This document shows, in pieces, positions 22,193-35,709 of a stretch of DNA of 64,000 nucleotides (the stretch's first letter is position 1; the number at the start of each line of letters is the position of its first letter). Origin of the DNA: Podospora pseudocomata (lineage: Eukaryota; Ascomycota; Sordariomycetes; Sordariales; Podosporaceae); contig NW_026946365.1 in the NCBI RefSeq assembly GCF_035222375.1, forward strand, positions 1,983,106-2,047,105, given 5' to 3'. Below the pieces are notes generated by a model that saw only the letters and a program-made list of their open reading frames with translations, was not told where the DNA came from and made no database searches. The position numbers and the translations under genes are program-made.

Positions 22193-24086
22193 GGAAAGAC
22201 AAAGTGCGGGGAACTCTCGAGTTAAGAGGAGGTCTTGGAAACGGAGAGAGGGGGGTGTTGGAAAAAAAAAAAGGCTGAAATGGGATATGCAAACAAGAGA
22301 GGCAGCTGTTTTGGAATGGAGGGGACGAACGGTACAAAAAAAGCGGTTGCGACAATGGATTGTAGACTCGCAAACTACTACAGAGTAGGGACTGTAGAAT
22401 CTCCACATACTACCCCGGGATATTAGATGGCGGGATGATGGAGCGGATCGGACGGATTTGTCAACCTTCCTTGTCTTGACACTGCTCAGACATTCTGTAG
22501 TATGGGGTTGATTATTCAGGATATGAACCTTATGCTATTACAGCAAATATGCTACAGAATCCTAGATAAGAAGTATTTGGAATTGCTGATGGGTTTTGCG
22601 GAGAGGCTTTCTTTGTTCGACAAGTCTCGCAATTTGAGATCCGTGCTTCCGCTTGGGATTGCGACGAGGGGCAGCCCCGATTTCCAATGACGCAAGTGAT
22701 CTGTGCGTAAGCGATAAGATAAGCCTGTTGAGATCAACCCCACCTTGGGATCTCTCAACGTCAACGATGAAATGGGCACATGAGGACATGTGAAACATCA
22801 AGCTGAGAAGTGCCTGCTTGGTTCTGGGAATACATTCGTTATGGAATTTTTCCGAGCAGCAGCCTGATCACAGCGGGGACAGTAAACAAATATCTCAGTC
22901 CTCCCTCGTGGTATTACTCACACAAAAGCGGATACACCACACTGAGGCTCTGCTCTGTCCGACACAAACCGGGCTAGAAGCCATCATGCGTCGTTCACAG
23001 CCTACTTTGCCCACTTCACTTGTTACGCTGACATGAGCCAAGAGCTACTAGCAAGACCGCAGCCTATGTAGCCAGTCGTGTCCACGAGTTGAGGCTATTC
23101 ACGACGTCTGTTTCTCTTACCAAGTGGAACGACGCTGGTGGACTTGGCCTGCATGACCTCACTTTGTTTCTGAGGCATGGTTGTGATTGCCTAATCGATT
23201 GCGCCGTTGCGGGAGGCGCAAGCAACCCCACGGGGGGGCAAAACCATCTGGTTGAGCCAACGCAAGTAATATCACGAATGATCGCTGCCGCTGGATATCG
23301 TGGTGGACTTTGAACCAGTCGGCAGCCCACAGCGGCTGAGCGGATCAACGATGCCGGCGATCTCCATGAGGCCGTAACTACTTTGAGTGACTAGGATAAT
23401 TGTCGTCCCCGTGTTGAAGCCGGGACACAAGCCCTCGTGATGATGTGCACATCCGTCATTCACCTCCTCGATGGAGTCGTCGGGCACCGATGGAGATCAG
23501 TTCTGCCGGTTTTGTTGTGAGGCCATCAATGGTTCCAAGAGTTCGCCTTGTGTTTGGGTGTCGACGGCGGCTTGCAGCGGTTGCCTGCGTCGATTCGGTG
23601 AATTTCCAGCAGAAACCGCATGTTGTTGGGAGTGGAGTTCATGACCGATGAACAACACAATGAATGAATTGTTCCCTGACAAGACAGAGTCCCTACGAGC
23701 AAATGGCAAGCCCACAGTGGCGCGGAAAGTGGGGTCAAGTGTTCTCGGAGGCGGGGTCAGACCGCCGGGTTCTCCAGAAAATTGGAACAGCGAGCAAGCG
23801 AACTCCTGCCTGGGACCCTTGCAGCCTCGAAATGACCCATCCCATCAGACCCCCGACCAAGGGTTCAAAGCATCGGACGACAGAGAAGACAACACACCTT
23901 GTCCCTTTCCATCCGTGATCATCGTGAGAAACGTCCAATTCTGCCAAATCTGGAAGTTTGAAAATTGCCGTGCAAGGACAACGCAACTCTTGTGCCATCC
24001 CTTCCAAAGGCGACCATCTCCAGCTGCCCAGCCTCGGTCGCACCCATTGGCCCTGCAATCTTTTCGGCCCCGATTGATGCGTTCTC
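22193..24086. other. Intergenic, no supported gene
   Basis: Overlapping short ORFs on both strands, none with a recognised domain. It should include the glutaredoxin promoter and the leader of the BAG gene. Confidence 0.45.
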
Positions 24087-25602
24087 TTGCTGGAACACAT
24101 CCATTCGAAGCCATCGTCAACTCCGCGAAGCCCGTCCCTTAGCGTCGTTCCCTCTACTGGTATAACTGACCGCGGTCCACCCTCTCGTTCCTGTTTTCCT
24201 CTTCTCTTCCCAGCAGGTCGACGGCACATTGTCGTAGGACCACCCTCAGTCGTCAACGTGGCTACCGGTCAAGGAGTATTGGCATCCTCGGGTGCCTTCG
24301 CAACCAATCTTGCCAATAATATCACGGCAGTCCTGCAGAAGCTTCCGCCCTCTCTGCAAGCATACCTGGACACCACGGTCGACCACTTGTCTGGTGCCAC
24401 CGACTTCCTCCAATCAAGCACGGGTCTTTCTCCGACCACCCTCTACACCGCAATCGCTACGGTTGTTCTCCTCGGCGCCATTCCAGCCGTTGCAGCGGGC
24501 AACAAGAAGAACGGCATCATGCGTCGCTACGGTTTCTCCAGTCGCCCAAGCCTCTCTCCTTTTAGCTCCAGCCTCGGCCATGGCGGCGTCCCCAACGTCA
24601 CCGACGAGGACTTCAGCTACATCACCTCGCAGGATCTTCAGGACCAAGGCGTAGACGTCCCTAGCCGTTCCTATGCCCCTCCATCACAGTACTACGACGT
24701 CTACTCCTCCTCTGCCCCGTCCCAGGCTTACTTGCGTAACAAGCCTGAAGACGATGTTATGCTGGTCAAGTACCAGGGCATCACCTACCGGAACACTTTC
24801 CCGCCTACTGCATCGGCGACGGAAAATTGCTTGTCAGCGATGTGCGGGAGCGTGTGCGGATGATCATGGACCTCACAGACCGCCAGGCAAAGCGTGTCAA
24901 GCTCTACTACAAGGGACGCCGGCTGAGAGATGCCGACGCTCCTGTAAGGGAATATGGTGTCAAGAACAACAGCGAGGTCCTTATGGTCTTGGATGATTCA
25001 GGTCAGGCAAGCAGCGAGGACAGCAACGAGGAGTTGGTTGTTGTCGGCCGCAACAAGTACGAAGGCCAGGTGATCAGGAATGGGCGCGAGAAGAGTCACC
25101 GATATGCCCTTCCTCGCCGAGGACAAGCCGGAGGGATGGCTTCGGGGACGCAGCCCTCGGGAGACCACATCATCTTTCGGCAGCCTCGACATTCCGGCCG
25201 ATGATGGCAGAGGCTACAGACGGGCCAGTCCAGGTTCGGACTCAGTCTCCCTCGGGATCGGCCCTGTCCACTGCCAGCGCCCCAACCTTCCTTCTATTTC
25301 ACCTCCCCTATGGGCAAGCCTGGCGGTCCTATTCAGCGACTTAACAACCTCGCCCTTCATTTTGAGACGACACTTCTTCCCTTGTGCATCGACTTTATGG
25401 CACGGCCACCCCGGACGCCGGGGAAAGAGAAAAGGAGCACAGGAAGATTTCGGAGACGATTATGCAGCAGGTGATTCTCAAGCTCGACGAGGTCGATACC
25501 TCGACAGAAGATGGAGCCAGAGCTAGAAGAAAGGAGTTGGTCAAGTATGTCCAGGACATCTTAAAGCTCGTTGATGATGTCAAGGCGAAGGGAAGGGTAT
25601 AA
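24087..25602 (+). CDS. Membrane-anchored ubiquitin-like/BAG-domain protein (Hsp70 nucleotide-exchange type), frame-broken
   Basis: BAG domains bind the Hsp70 ATPase domain and promote ADP release. Order of parts: a hydrophobic segment (LYTAIATVVLLGAIPAVAAG) as in yeast Snl1, a linker with YITSQDLQDQGVDVPSR, and a ubiquitin-like region (LVKYQGITYRNTFPP, then RQAKRVKLYYKGRRLRD and NNSEVLMVLDD). The C-terminal BAG helices are ISETIMQQVILKLDEVDTST and RRKELVKYVQDILKLVDDVK, with stop at 25602. The frame breaks near 24813 (one C short in CCCGCC) and several more times between 25070 and 25440, at C and A runs. The N-terminus is not settled: no good ATG, and the homologous-looking part begins near 24255 at a GTG. 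Probably one intact gene with base-call errors. Confidence 0.65.
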
Positions 25603-26489
25603 CATTCGGCCTCCTTCGTCAAATCATAGGAGTGCCTTTGACATAGTTTGAGGAATTTTCCCCGCACGTTTGGTAGCCAGGATACTGGCTTTTATTTTAT
25701 TTTTACTGGTTTTAATGGGTTAGCATCGTCCTTTCATATTCACTCAGCATCGGACGTGCGGTAGCGGAAACATTGATACGCCAGGCCGTGTATTCAGGAG
25801 GAATAAGGCCATGGATTTTGGAAGCGTCTGAAATTACCGTGGTCATATGGGGCTACACAACAAGAAGGGAATTTGCTTCTCATCTTTTGCCATCGAAAGG
25901 GGAAATGCTATGGTTGACATCATGGATCGCGGGCATGAGCGACCTCAACAGAAGAAGTACGAGAGTACTACAAAAACAAACTTGAAAACCAGTCAATAAA
26001 AAATGATTTCTTCTCGTTTACATGTGCAAATCCGCCTTCATTACGATGTCCCACTGCATGCATTGAGTAGATCTGTGTACCTCATGTATAGCTTACTCCT
26101 GGTGAAATGTCGTTATCAGTTATCGTTGTTTGCCTGGAGAGCAAGCTGCTGCCGGACAGCTGGTGGAGCCTGTCACAGCGCAGGAACCTTGATAGGTGGG
26201 CCCCCACTCAAGCTCTGCCCGGTAGGTCTAACCCCTACCTTTGGCCTGAGGCCACAACTCCCACTCGCTTGCGGCGTCCCCACCCATCCCACTTTCGGCC
26301 TAGCGCATCTGGCTGGCCTTCACTGGCACACGGCCAATTTTCAGCACACACAAAAGTCGTAGACCGACCATCAACCATCGCGCAGGGTAAGGAACAGCCA
26401 GACTACGCAGCATTTTGATCGGCTGGAGTTTGACTGATCAATTCTTTTTCTTTTTAGTTTCCTTCCTTTCCCCAGTCACTTGCGGAAAG
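25603..26489. other. Intergenic, BAG gene to RPL16
   Basis: No gene recognised. The last 100 bp include a pyrimidine tract (CTTTTTCTTTTTAG.. and CCTTCCTTTCCCC) typical of ribosomal-protein gene leaders. Confidence 0.45.
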
Positions 26490-27606
26490 ATGTCGTCCTT
26501 CGAGTCTGTGGTATGTGTTTGCCTCTCCTCTCCATCGGCAGTTTGAATGCAATGCAATCGGAAGTCGAGCACGCACGAGGAAACCGTCAATCTCAGCCAC
26601 CGCCCAGCACACTGCGACGCACAATCTCGAAACCCCAACGCGAGCGAAATCAGCACCAGGACGAAGCAATTGCGAGGAGGTACAACCGAGAGGAGCGATG
26701 GTGGCTAATTCTGGTTTCAACAGGTCGTGATCGATGGCAAGGGGCCATCTGCTTGGTCGTCTTGCCAGCATCGTCGCCAAGCAGCTCCTCAACGGCCAGC
26801 AGATCGTTGTTGTCCGCTGCGGGGCTCTCCTAACATCTCTGGCGAGTTCTTCCGCGCCAAGCGTACGTCACACCCTTCTTCTTCATCGATATGGCACGGG
26901 AATTCGCGACGGGCGAGCAGTTGGATGATTGGAATTGCGCGTTGGAGGAGGGGCGCCGGTGGGGAGAACTGCTGCCGGACCGAAGGATGGAGGACAACAT
27001 CAAGACGAACCAGTTGACTGACATTTGGAAACAGTCAAGTACCATGCCTACCTTCGCAAGATGACCCGGTACAACCCTACCCGCGGTGGTGAGTTGAACT
27101 CCTCCCGAACGATCGATGTCCGACCTAGTCTGACAATGTCTAGGCCCCTTCCACTTCCGCGCTCCCTCCCGCATCTTCTACAAGGCCGTCCGTGGCATGA
27201 TTCCCCACAAGACCGCCCGCGGTGCCGCTGCCCTTGAGCGCCTCAAGGTCTTCGAGGGTGTTCCCCCTCCCTATGACAAGAAGAAGAAGATGGTCGTTCC
27301 CCAGGCCCTCCGTGTCCTCAGACTCCAGCCCGGCCGCAAGTACTGCACCGTTGGCCGTCTCAGCCACGAGGTCGGCTGGAAGTACCAGGACGTTGTTGCC
27401 AGGTGGGTGAAATTCCGGCGAATAGCCAGAAGTGACCGAGGATCGCAAAGACTGACTTTACTTTCCCCAGACTCGAGGAGAGACGCAAGGCGAAGGGCGC
27501 TGCCTACTACGAGCGCAAGCTCGCCGCCAGACAGCTTTCCGAGGCGAAGAAGACCGCCAAGGTCGACTCCAAGACGACGGAGGCCCTTGCTGCCTTCGGT
27601 TACTAG
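26490..27606 (+). CDS. RPL16: 60S ribosomal protein uL13 (RPL16/L13A)
   Basis: Structural protein of the large ribosomal subunit. Five exons: 26490-26510 (MSSFESV), 26724-26862, 27035-27088, 27144-27402 and 27471-27606. Joins read [12 protein letters not shown] and [12 protein letters not shown]. The rest is colinear with fungal uL13: [67 protein letters not shown]-type region, [19 protein letters not shown], ending EALAAFGY. Exon 2 has two small insertions (one G at AAGGGGCC near 26740, two bases near 26828 before AACATCTCTGGC) that break the frame. In an essential ribosomal gene these are almost certainly sequence errors. The short first exon and long first intron are typical of ribosomal protein genes. 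Confidence 0.93.
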
Positions 27607-29395
27607 AGATAGTGACCAAAATGCATACCTTTGTCCTTTATGCGATTTCATCTTAGATTGGCGCGGTGGTTCGGGGCATCATCGACTTCATATGCGTGGC
27701 TGGGTGGATAGGCAATGGGCTATCTAACAACACTATGCGTCCCCAGGCTTGGGAGCTCATAAAATAACTGAGATCAACCAATGGACAATGCGGTTGCATG
27801 GATGAAAAAAGAAAGCACAAAATACCCGGCTTTGGCAGTCTAGGCTTCGTCAGTGGTGCTATAGGGTGTGCCAACGTGCCACGCCTCATCGTTTTGACGG
27901 CCGAATCGCCAAGGCCATCCCCTTCCATTTTACGCTGAATGAAACGACAATAATCTGCACCGGTGCTGGCTCTTTCTTTGAATTGTGACATATGGGACAC
28001 TGGTCAGCTGGTTGTCTCAAGTGAGCTGGTCGAAAGGGCTATCTGGGGTGGGATCAAGGGCAAGCGGATGGGAGAAGGGAAATCGTCTCGAGGGGACGCG
28101 GTGGTGTACAGAGCTGGTCCTTGATGGACTCGTAGGCTCTGAGGCCTCGTGTGACAGGGGATGAGTCCTGTTTCTATCAACTTGCCATCAATCTATCACA
28201 CGTGCGCCTATCTTTTTGCTGTCTTGTCTGTGCCGAATCTGTGCTTTGTCGTATCTCCAGTGCCAGTCAGTCCTCCATATTGCCCAGACTTCCGTTCTTA
28301 TCTTGTGGGGCATGACGTAGTTGGTGGTGATATGCCACATGTTCACTCGTTGAGGCTTCCTTCCTGACTGGTATGCTTGGTGACCAATGATGAGAGGGTC
28401 TATGTCTTGATATTTATTGCTTAGGCCTGACGTCTTTCTATGAACGCTATGAGTCAAAATATAAGCTCTTGTTATCATGCTTCTTGGACGGGGATATGTC
28501 GACACATTATGTTTCAATTCGTCTTACTTTGCCGCCAGAAGAATCTTTCATGCTGTTTAAACATGACAAGTAGAAAAGTTATCTCCAACGTAGAGGATTC
28601 GAAGGAAAAAGTTGGTAGATGTTGGGACATTGATTCTGTTGTTGTGGTTCGCGAGGTGAATAGTATATGGGTTGTAAGAAGTTATTTACGATTTGGGATA
28701 TGGGTAAGCTTGGTAGCTGGTGGGAAGACACTACATTGACCGTCGCTCATGTTTACGTGATACATCATCATATCTACCTACAAAGATAGGTTAAGGTACT
28801 TTTTGACAAAGTATGTGTAATGTGCGTAGAAGGGTGTTGGATTCTGTGATGTGGTTTGAGGTTTGTATTATTGTATATGTTAATTTTTATAAATGTTCTG
28901 AAATCTTTGAAATACATGGTAAGTTTGAACTGTTATCATGTTTTTTCCATTCTTTAAGCAAATCCATGCTATTTCACGGTTGTAATGCCATCTGGGACTT
29001 TTAATCATTAGGCCTGTTCTAGGTACTAAAATACCAAAGGTGCCAAGGTGAAACATCCATGCTGGCTCATGGTTCGAAGTGGTCGGGTAGGTGGTTATGA
29101 ATTATTTTAATAGGTTGAAAATTATAATTATTTTGTCTATGAAAATACGTAGGTATGTATTATATTTTCTCTCCAGAGGGTTTGTTGATGTGTCTTTAGT
29201 ACCTTATGTATGATGGTAATATACATTTCACAACAAATCTCAGGTGCAGGTAAATCAAGATGTTAGAATCGCATGACAACTTGACAAGTATCCCGCTAAA
29301 CACAAAGTGGAATCTTGTAACCACCAGGTAGTTTTCAAATTTGCCTTTCTCCTTTTTTTCTCAGATACCTTTACACTCTTTGCCGCTGATAATAT
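27607..29395. other. Gene-free, AT-rich stretch
   Basis: No gene supported. From about 28400 to 29350 the sequence is strongly AT-rich with poor coding look, possibly an old mutated repeat or plain spacer. Confidence 0.45.
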
Positions 29396-30859
29396 TCAGT
29401 GATTCACAGCTTGCCAGCCCCCATACTCCCACTCCCTCCCACACCCCTTCTCATCCGCCATCACCACCACACTCCCGCCCGATCTCCGTCTCCTCACAAA
29501 CAAAAAAACGCCACCAACCCCACAATTCCCAACACCACAAAGCGTAACCGCCGCGCCAACAACCCCAGCAATAGCATTCGGCATGCCCCTCTGGTGAACA
29601 TCTCAGCAGCAACACCAGTATACGTCGCGCAAAACCCATCGCTGCTCCCACAAGCAGAGCACCACTCCTCCGCACTCCCAATAGCCCTCCCCTTCATCTC
29701 CTAGTAAACTCCCCAAGAGAGACTCTCCTCCCGGTCCCAAACAGCGGCCAAGAATCCAACCCCCAGCAGTCCCATTCTTAAACAAAACCTCACCCAAAGA
29801 TCCTTCTCCTCCGGGAAAGAAGTCCTCGTCTCAGGGGAATAGAGCTCAAAAGCCATCGTAGACGCATAATCAGGCAAACCATAAAAACTCTCACTTACCT
29901 CCGTCAGCCCGGCAAGTCCAAAAACGCAAGAAACGCATCGTAGCTCCCCGCCAACAGAAAACTTGAGCGCGCCCTCCAAGGCAACAGTTTTGTTCAGCTG
30001 CGTCAGGATGGCAGACGATAAGGTCCGGGCATGGATCGACCGCTCAGGCTGCGAGGCATTGAAATTGTATGCAAACTCTGCGCTGTCGGCCAGGGTGCGG
30101 AGTTGGAAGAGTTGGGAGGGGGGAGATGGAAAGGAGGAGTTGTGCAGCCGGGCGACGTTGATGAGGTCGTAGATGTCGTAGGCGGAGGCGTAGCTTAGAT
30201 CTTCTGGGGAGGTGATATCATATACCGATTTTAAGACAGGAAAGAGGCTTTGGTAGAATTCCCGGGTGGAGGTGAGTTTGGTGGTGAATTCGGGGCTGGA
30301 TTCGAAGGATTGGCTGGCTTGGGTGACGGCTGGGCAGTTGTCGTCGCCTTTGATCCAGATTGCGTCGGGGAGTTGGGGGATGCCTTGGAGGGTGATGTAT
30401 TGGTAGCCGTTTAGGGGAGGTGGATTCGCTTCCGTTGTTGAGGGTTTGGGTTGCGATTGAGGGGTTGAGGTCGGCGAGGGGTGGGTAGAGGCCCTGGAGG
30501 AAGGCGGTGGCGGTGTTGAGGAGGATGCCTTGATTTGGAGCGGAGGCGTAGATTTGGGAGGGACGTAGTTGAATTCGGAGATGTTGAGGATTTGGTGAGG
30601 GAGCTGGATTCGATGTAGCGGGCGCGGTAGTCGCCGCCGATTTGAAAGTTTTGGGTGGTGCCGAGGTTGGTGAGGGTTTGGGCGCCGTAGTGTTTGGTTG
30701 TTCCTGGGGAGTGTTAGTTGACTGATGAATGATATTCATGTCAGAGAGGTGGTACTTACTATCTCCGTGACGGGTGAAGACAACAACTCCATGGACCGTC
30801 TCCGCCATGGCTCTTCCCGCCAACAGGCTCAGCACAGTACCAGCTGCAGCAGTGAACAT
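29396..30859 (-). CDS. Histidine-acid-phosphatase-type protein (branch 2 phosphoglycerate mutase-like fold), frame-broken
   Basis: Secreted or membrane-anchored phosphatase. Signal peptide MFTAAAGTVLSLLAGRAMAE is followed by VHGVVVFTRHGDRTTKHYGA, with the catalytic RHG motif (near residue 30) formed across a GTAAGT..CCCCAG intron (30759-30704). Then NLGTTQNFQIGGDYRARYIE, QIYASAPNQGILLNTATAFL, GYQYITLQGIPQLPDAIW and FYGLPDYASTMAFELYSPET follow. The Cys-rich WCSACGSSDGFC and a hydrophobic segment before a basic tail end at 29396, suggesting a C-terminal membrane anchor. At least five frame changes occur, mostly at A/C runs. Parts and order match a full-length fungal acid phosphatase family, so errors are more likely than decay, though decay cannot be excluded. 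Confidence 0.6.
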
Positions 30860-31497
30860 CTTGACTGCGGACTAACTTTCCGGATGATAAAAGCTTAGTT
30901 GCAAAGACCAGTATTCAGAGCTACCGCATCGATATAAAACGTCAGGGCCGGTTGTAACGACGACGGGAAGTGGGGAAGTTCCGAGATGCGATGGGATCCA
31001 TCTTCCCCAATCCACTTGCATTAGATCCCGGCCTATCTACCATTCGAACCTATCAGCGCCATAATGGCCCGTCAAACCTTGGAGTTGGACCATGAAAATT
31101 AGTCACTCTCGAGTCATGGAGTCGCTACGACCTGCCCGTTTGGTTCCAATCTGGCGATCCTTCCACAAACTTGGCGGAGTTCGGCGGTTGTCGATGAAAG
31201 CTTGTATGCACTTCATTTGATGAAGAGACATGTTGTTCAAGTGCAGATACAGAGTGGGCGCAGTGTTGACTTTGTGTACCTGCTTGGTATTTCTGACAGA
31301 TCATGGCAAGTCAGATATTTCTGCTGCGACCTTAACAATTTGTCTTGATCGTTTTCTGAACTAACATAAAAAGTGTATTGTAACATCGACAAAACAGATG
31401 ACAACATCAATGGCAACTCTTTAAGACTTGCAATTGTTCTCGGCCAAAGCCGCAGACTTAACCCTCTTCCTGAAAGTATCTTTCATCGAATCAAACA
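30860..31497. other. Intergenic, phosphatase to tRNA-Met
   Basis: No gene or RNA recognised. Confidence 0.5.
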
Positions 31498-31606
31498 GGG
31501 AGCTTGGCTCAGTTGGAAGAGCGCAGGTCTCATACTTGGCAGTATGATCTGAATGTTTAACATCGGAGTTATCCTGAGGTCGTGAGTTCGAGCCTCACAG
31601 TTCCCA
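31498..31606 (+). tRNA. tRNA-Met (CAT), elongator type, with 36-nt intron
   Basis: Acceptor GGGAGCT pairs with AGTTCCC and the discriminator base is A. D arm GCTC/GAGC, anticodon loop CTCATA with CAT at 31531-31533, intron 31535-31570 just after position 37, variable loop AGGTC, and T arm GTGAG-TTCGAGC-CTCAC. The anticodon stem CAGGT/TCCTG has a T-T mismatch at the loop-closing pair. Intron position is the normal eukaryotic one. Confidence 0.9.
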
Positions 31607-32109
31607 CTATCTTTGCCTAGAGTCTCAAACACACCCCGTACAATTTGCGGAGCTTTGTTTCTTGGTAAGATTGTGTCTTTTGGTGTCGTCAGGGGTTAGA
31701 ATTATTCCTAGAGCTATGGGGAGAACCGATGGTTCTGTATCAGAGCTTGGGCGAGGAGCATGACATCAACGCGCTCCACTTGACAGCTAAGCGATAACTC
31801 CGAGAATGAGGCTCTTATCGTGATCCTTATTTTGGAGCAGTGGTTCTGATATTGTGTTCAAGGAAAACAAGTACCTTTTTGGTAATACCCTCCCTCTCTT
31901 CTTTGTCAAGAGACCCAACTGCTTGGAACCATAGCTTGCAAAGATCCCTGTCCTGTTAGCAAACACTCACATCAGAGACAAGTTCACCATAGTTAGCTAG
32001 GGCTATCACTTCTGCAGAGTGCACGCTGTTTAATGACATCGCAACTAGCAAGTTATCTATGTCTCATCTTCGTTGCGCTTTAAGCCTCCCCAACCATAAT
32101 TACGTCTCA
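31607..32109. other. Intergenic, tRNA-Met to RPT2
   Basis: No gene recognised; presumed tRNA terminator and 3' region of RPT2. Confidence 0.5.
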
Positions 32110-33687
<1,578 letters not shown>

Positions 33688-34758
33688 TGTGACGGTGGGA
33701 CCTCAGGCCGCCGGGCTGTGAATGTGAAGTGGTTGAAGTGATGTGTCTAGGGTGGCCAGCTGTTAACTGGTATCGACGGTTTCGAAGTCTGCGAAGATGA
33801 CAGTGAAAATGTACCGGGCTGCGAGTGGTGTCGCTGATTCCCGTTGCTGCTTGCTTTGTGATGCTGGAGTTGAAGCTGGAAGCTGGCAGCTGTGTTGGGA
33901 ATCGCCTTGCAGGCCAGGCCACCAGGCGGCAGAGCGACGCGACATCTGGGTCCCGCCCTCCACGAGCCAACTACGCAGCCTGCAATTTTGACCAATGGCA
34001 GGCAGCCCTGAGACCTGAGTGCACAGACCCCAGTTATGAGCCAACATGCAGGAGGGCATGCATTGATGATGGCAAACAACGGGCCCCGGAAACACTGGCA
34101 TTCCATTCTCATTGAACACCAAGAGTACGGCGCCAACCAGAAGCTTCTGTGTAGCATACGGACAACCTGGAAAGGTTCCAGCCTTTGACAGAGAGGTGGC
34201 TCAAAGGCCTTCCATAAATCCATAACCGTCTCCCTGTGTTTCCCAAGAAAGCCCACGTCTCTGCCGCCCGACTTGTTTACGTAGTGTGCTGCATGCAATA
34301 TATGCAGGCCGGTGTATCCTCCTGCCTCCCCCCATCCGCCCTCGTCTCGAACATCAGCGCTGTTCACCTTTTTGCGAAGTCCGGTCTCCTGTCTCCGCTT
34401 CCGCCATACCTGCTCTCAGATAGACCAAACGTTGGGTGATCCACGATCAGAGCCACGAGCCGGAGGTCACTACCACCTCCTTTAGTTTCCAGGGTCCTTG
34501 CGCTTGTTGCTACTGTTACCCCTCAAAGTTGGGTTTCTGACTTCGTTGGCCCCTCCCAACCTTTTGCTCCCAGACGACAACACATGCCAACTCTTCCCGA
34601 GAGTCTCCGCCAAAACCTTCGACCCGCTGTGAAAACTGAAAGTTCTTAGTCACCTCTACCAACTTGCACTTTTAAACAACACCCTCGTCCGTCTCCCTCA
34701 TCGCACACGAACACCCCTTGCTAAAACAACCCGGCTTCTACCCACTTCACAACGACCC
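33688..34758. other. Shared upstream region of RPT2 and UBC1
   Basis: Divergent promoter region of two ubiquitin-proteasome genes. A 206-codon minus frame (33747-34367) has no recognisable domain and is probably spurious. I did not find a clear PACE-type proteasome element (GGTGGCAAA) by eye. Confidence 0.5.
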
Positions 34759-35709
34759 ATGGCGGCCTCAACACGAGAGCGCCGAATCTCCAAGGAGCTC
34801 AGCGACCTCCAAAATGACCCCAACTCCGGCGTCAGCGCCCACCCGGTCGACAGCAGCCTCCTTCACCTCAAGGGCATCTTCCTGGACCCCCCCGACACCC
34901 TACGCCGGCGGCACCTTTCAGGTCGACATCTTGATACCCGAAAACTACCCCTTCAAATCCCAGTCATGAAGTTTGACACCAAAATCTGGCACCCAAACGT
35001 CAGCAGTGTGACGGTACGCCAGACCAAACCTGACCAAAATAGTGGCGGCGGTGGTGGTAGTGGGTGTAGATATCGGCAAAATGGAACAATACCCCCGAAA
35101 CAGCACCACCACCACCACCACCACCAAATAACCACCCCTCAGGAGAGAAAAAAACTGTTTGCTAACCAAACCTCCAAACAGGGTGCCATCTGCCTCGACA
35201 CCCTCGGCACAGGCTGGTCCCCAGTCGGCACCATCAAAATGGCCCTCATCTCCCTCCGCATGCTCCTCAGAATCCCCCAACCCAAAGGACCCGCAAGATG
35301 CCGAGGTGGCTAAGATGATGCTCTCGAGCAACCCGAGGCGTTTGCCCAAAAGGCGCACGAGTGGGCAGTCAAGTACGCCGAAAGCGCGCCGAGGAGGGAC
35401 ACCTGTGCACAACTACAAAAGGTTGCTCCGCCCCGCCGAGGGCGGACGATCCGGCGAGGTATGGCCCTTTCTATCCGCAAATACCAGTCAAAAAGTTTAG
35501 GCTGACATGATTTTGTCTTGGTGGAACAGGTACCAAGGCTACAACAAAGACCTCATCGACCGCTTCGTCCACATGGGCTTTGACCTTGACGCCAAATGGT
35601 CGAGGCGTTCAACTATGTTGGTATTGATCACCGCAACGGGGGCGAGGACTACGTGTTGGAGGAGGCTTTACATGGGGATATCACTGCGCGGTTACTCGGT
35701 GAGCAGTGA
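34759..35709 (+). CDS. UBC1: Ubiquitin-conjugating enzyme E2 with C-terminal UBA domain (Ubc1/E2-25K type), frame-broken
   Basis: Class II E2. Exon 1 34759-35013 begins MAASTRERRISKELSDLQND and includes TPYAGGTFQVDILIPENYPF and KFDTKIWHPNVSSVT. A 168-nt intron carrying a CAC repeat follows; exon 2 starts with the catalytic GAICLDTLGTGWSPV. A second intron (35459-35529) precedes RYQGYNKDLIDRFVHMGFD and the UBA domain, ending with ARLLGEQ at 35709. Four or more single or double base changes, mainly short C runs (near 34905, 34968, 35334), break the frame. When these are taken as errors, parts and order match a complete gene of the E2-25K family. Confidence 0.87.
35104..35126 (+). repeat. CAC trinucleotide microsatellite in the UBC1 intron
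   Basis: About seven CAC/ACC units in tandem inside the first intron of the E2 gene. Confidence 0.7.

Noticed and set aside
28380-28440. ATGATGA and CTGA boxes suggesting a C/D snoRNA
   Set aside because: No terminal stem and no convincing C'/D' boxes or rRNA-complementary guide could be seen by eye.
33747-34367. 206-codon minus-strand frame between RPT2 and UBC1
   Set aside because: No recognisable domain. It lies in the shared promoter region, with high Trp/Cys/His content unlike neighbouring proteins.
35104-35126. Tandem CAC units considered as a CRISPR-like or regulatory array
   Set aside because: Simple microsatellite inside an intron without spacers; the genome is eukaryotic.
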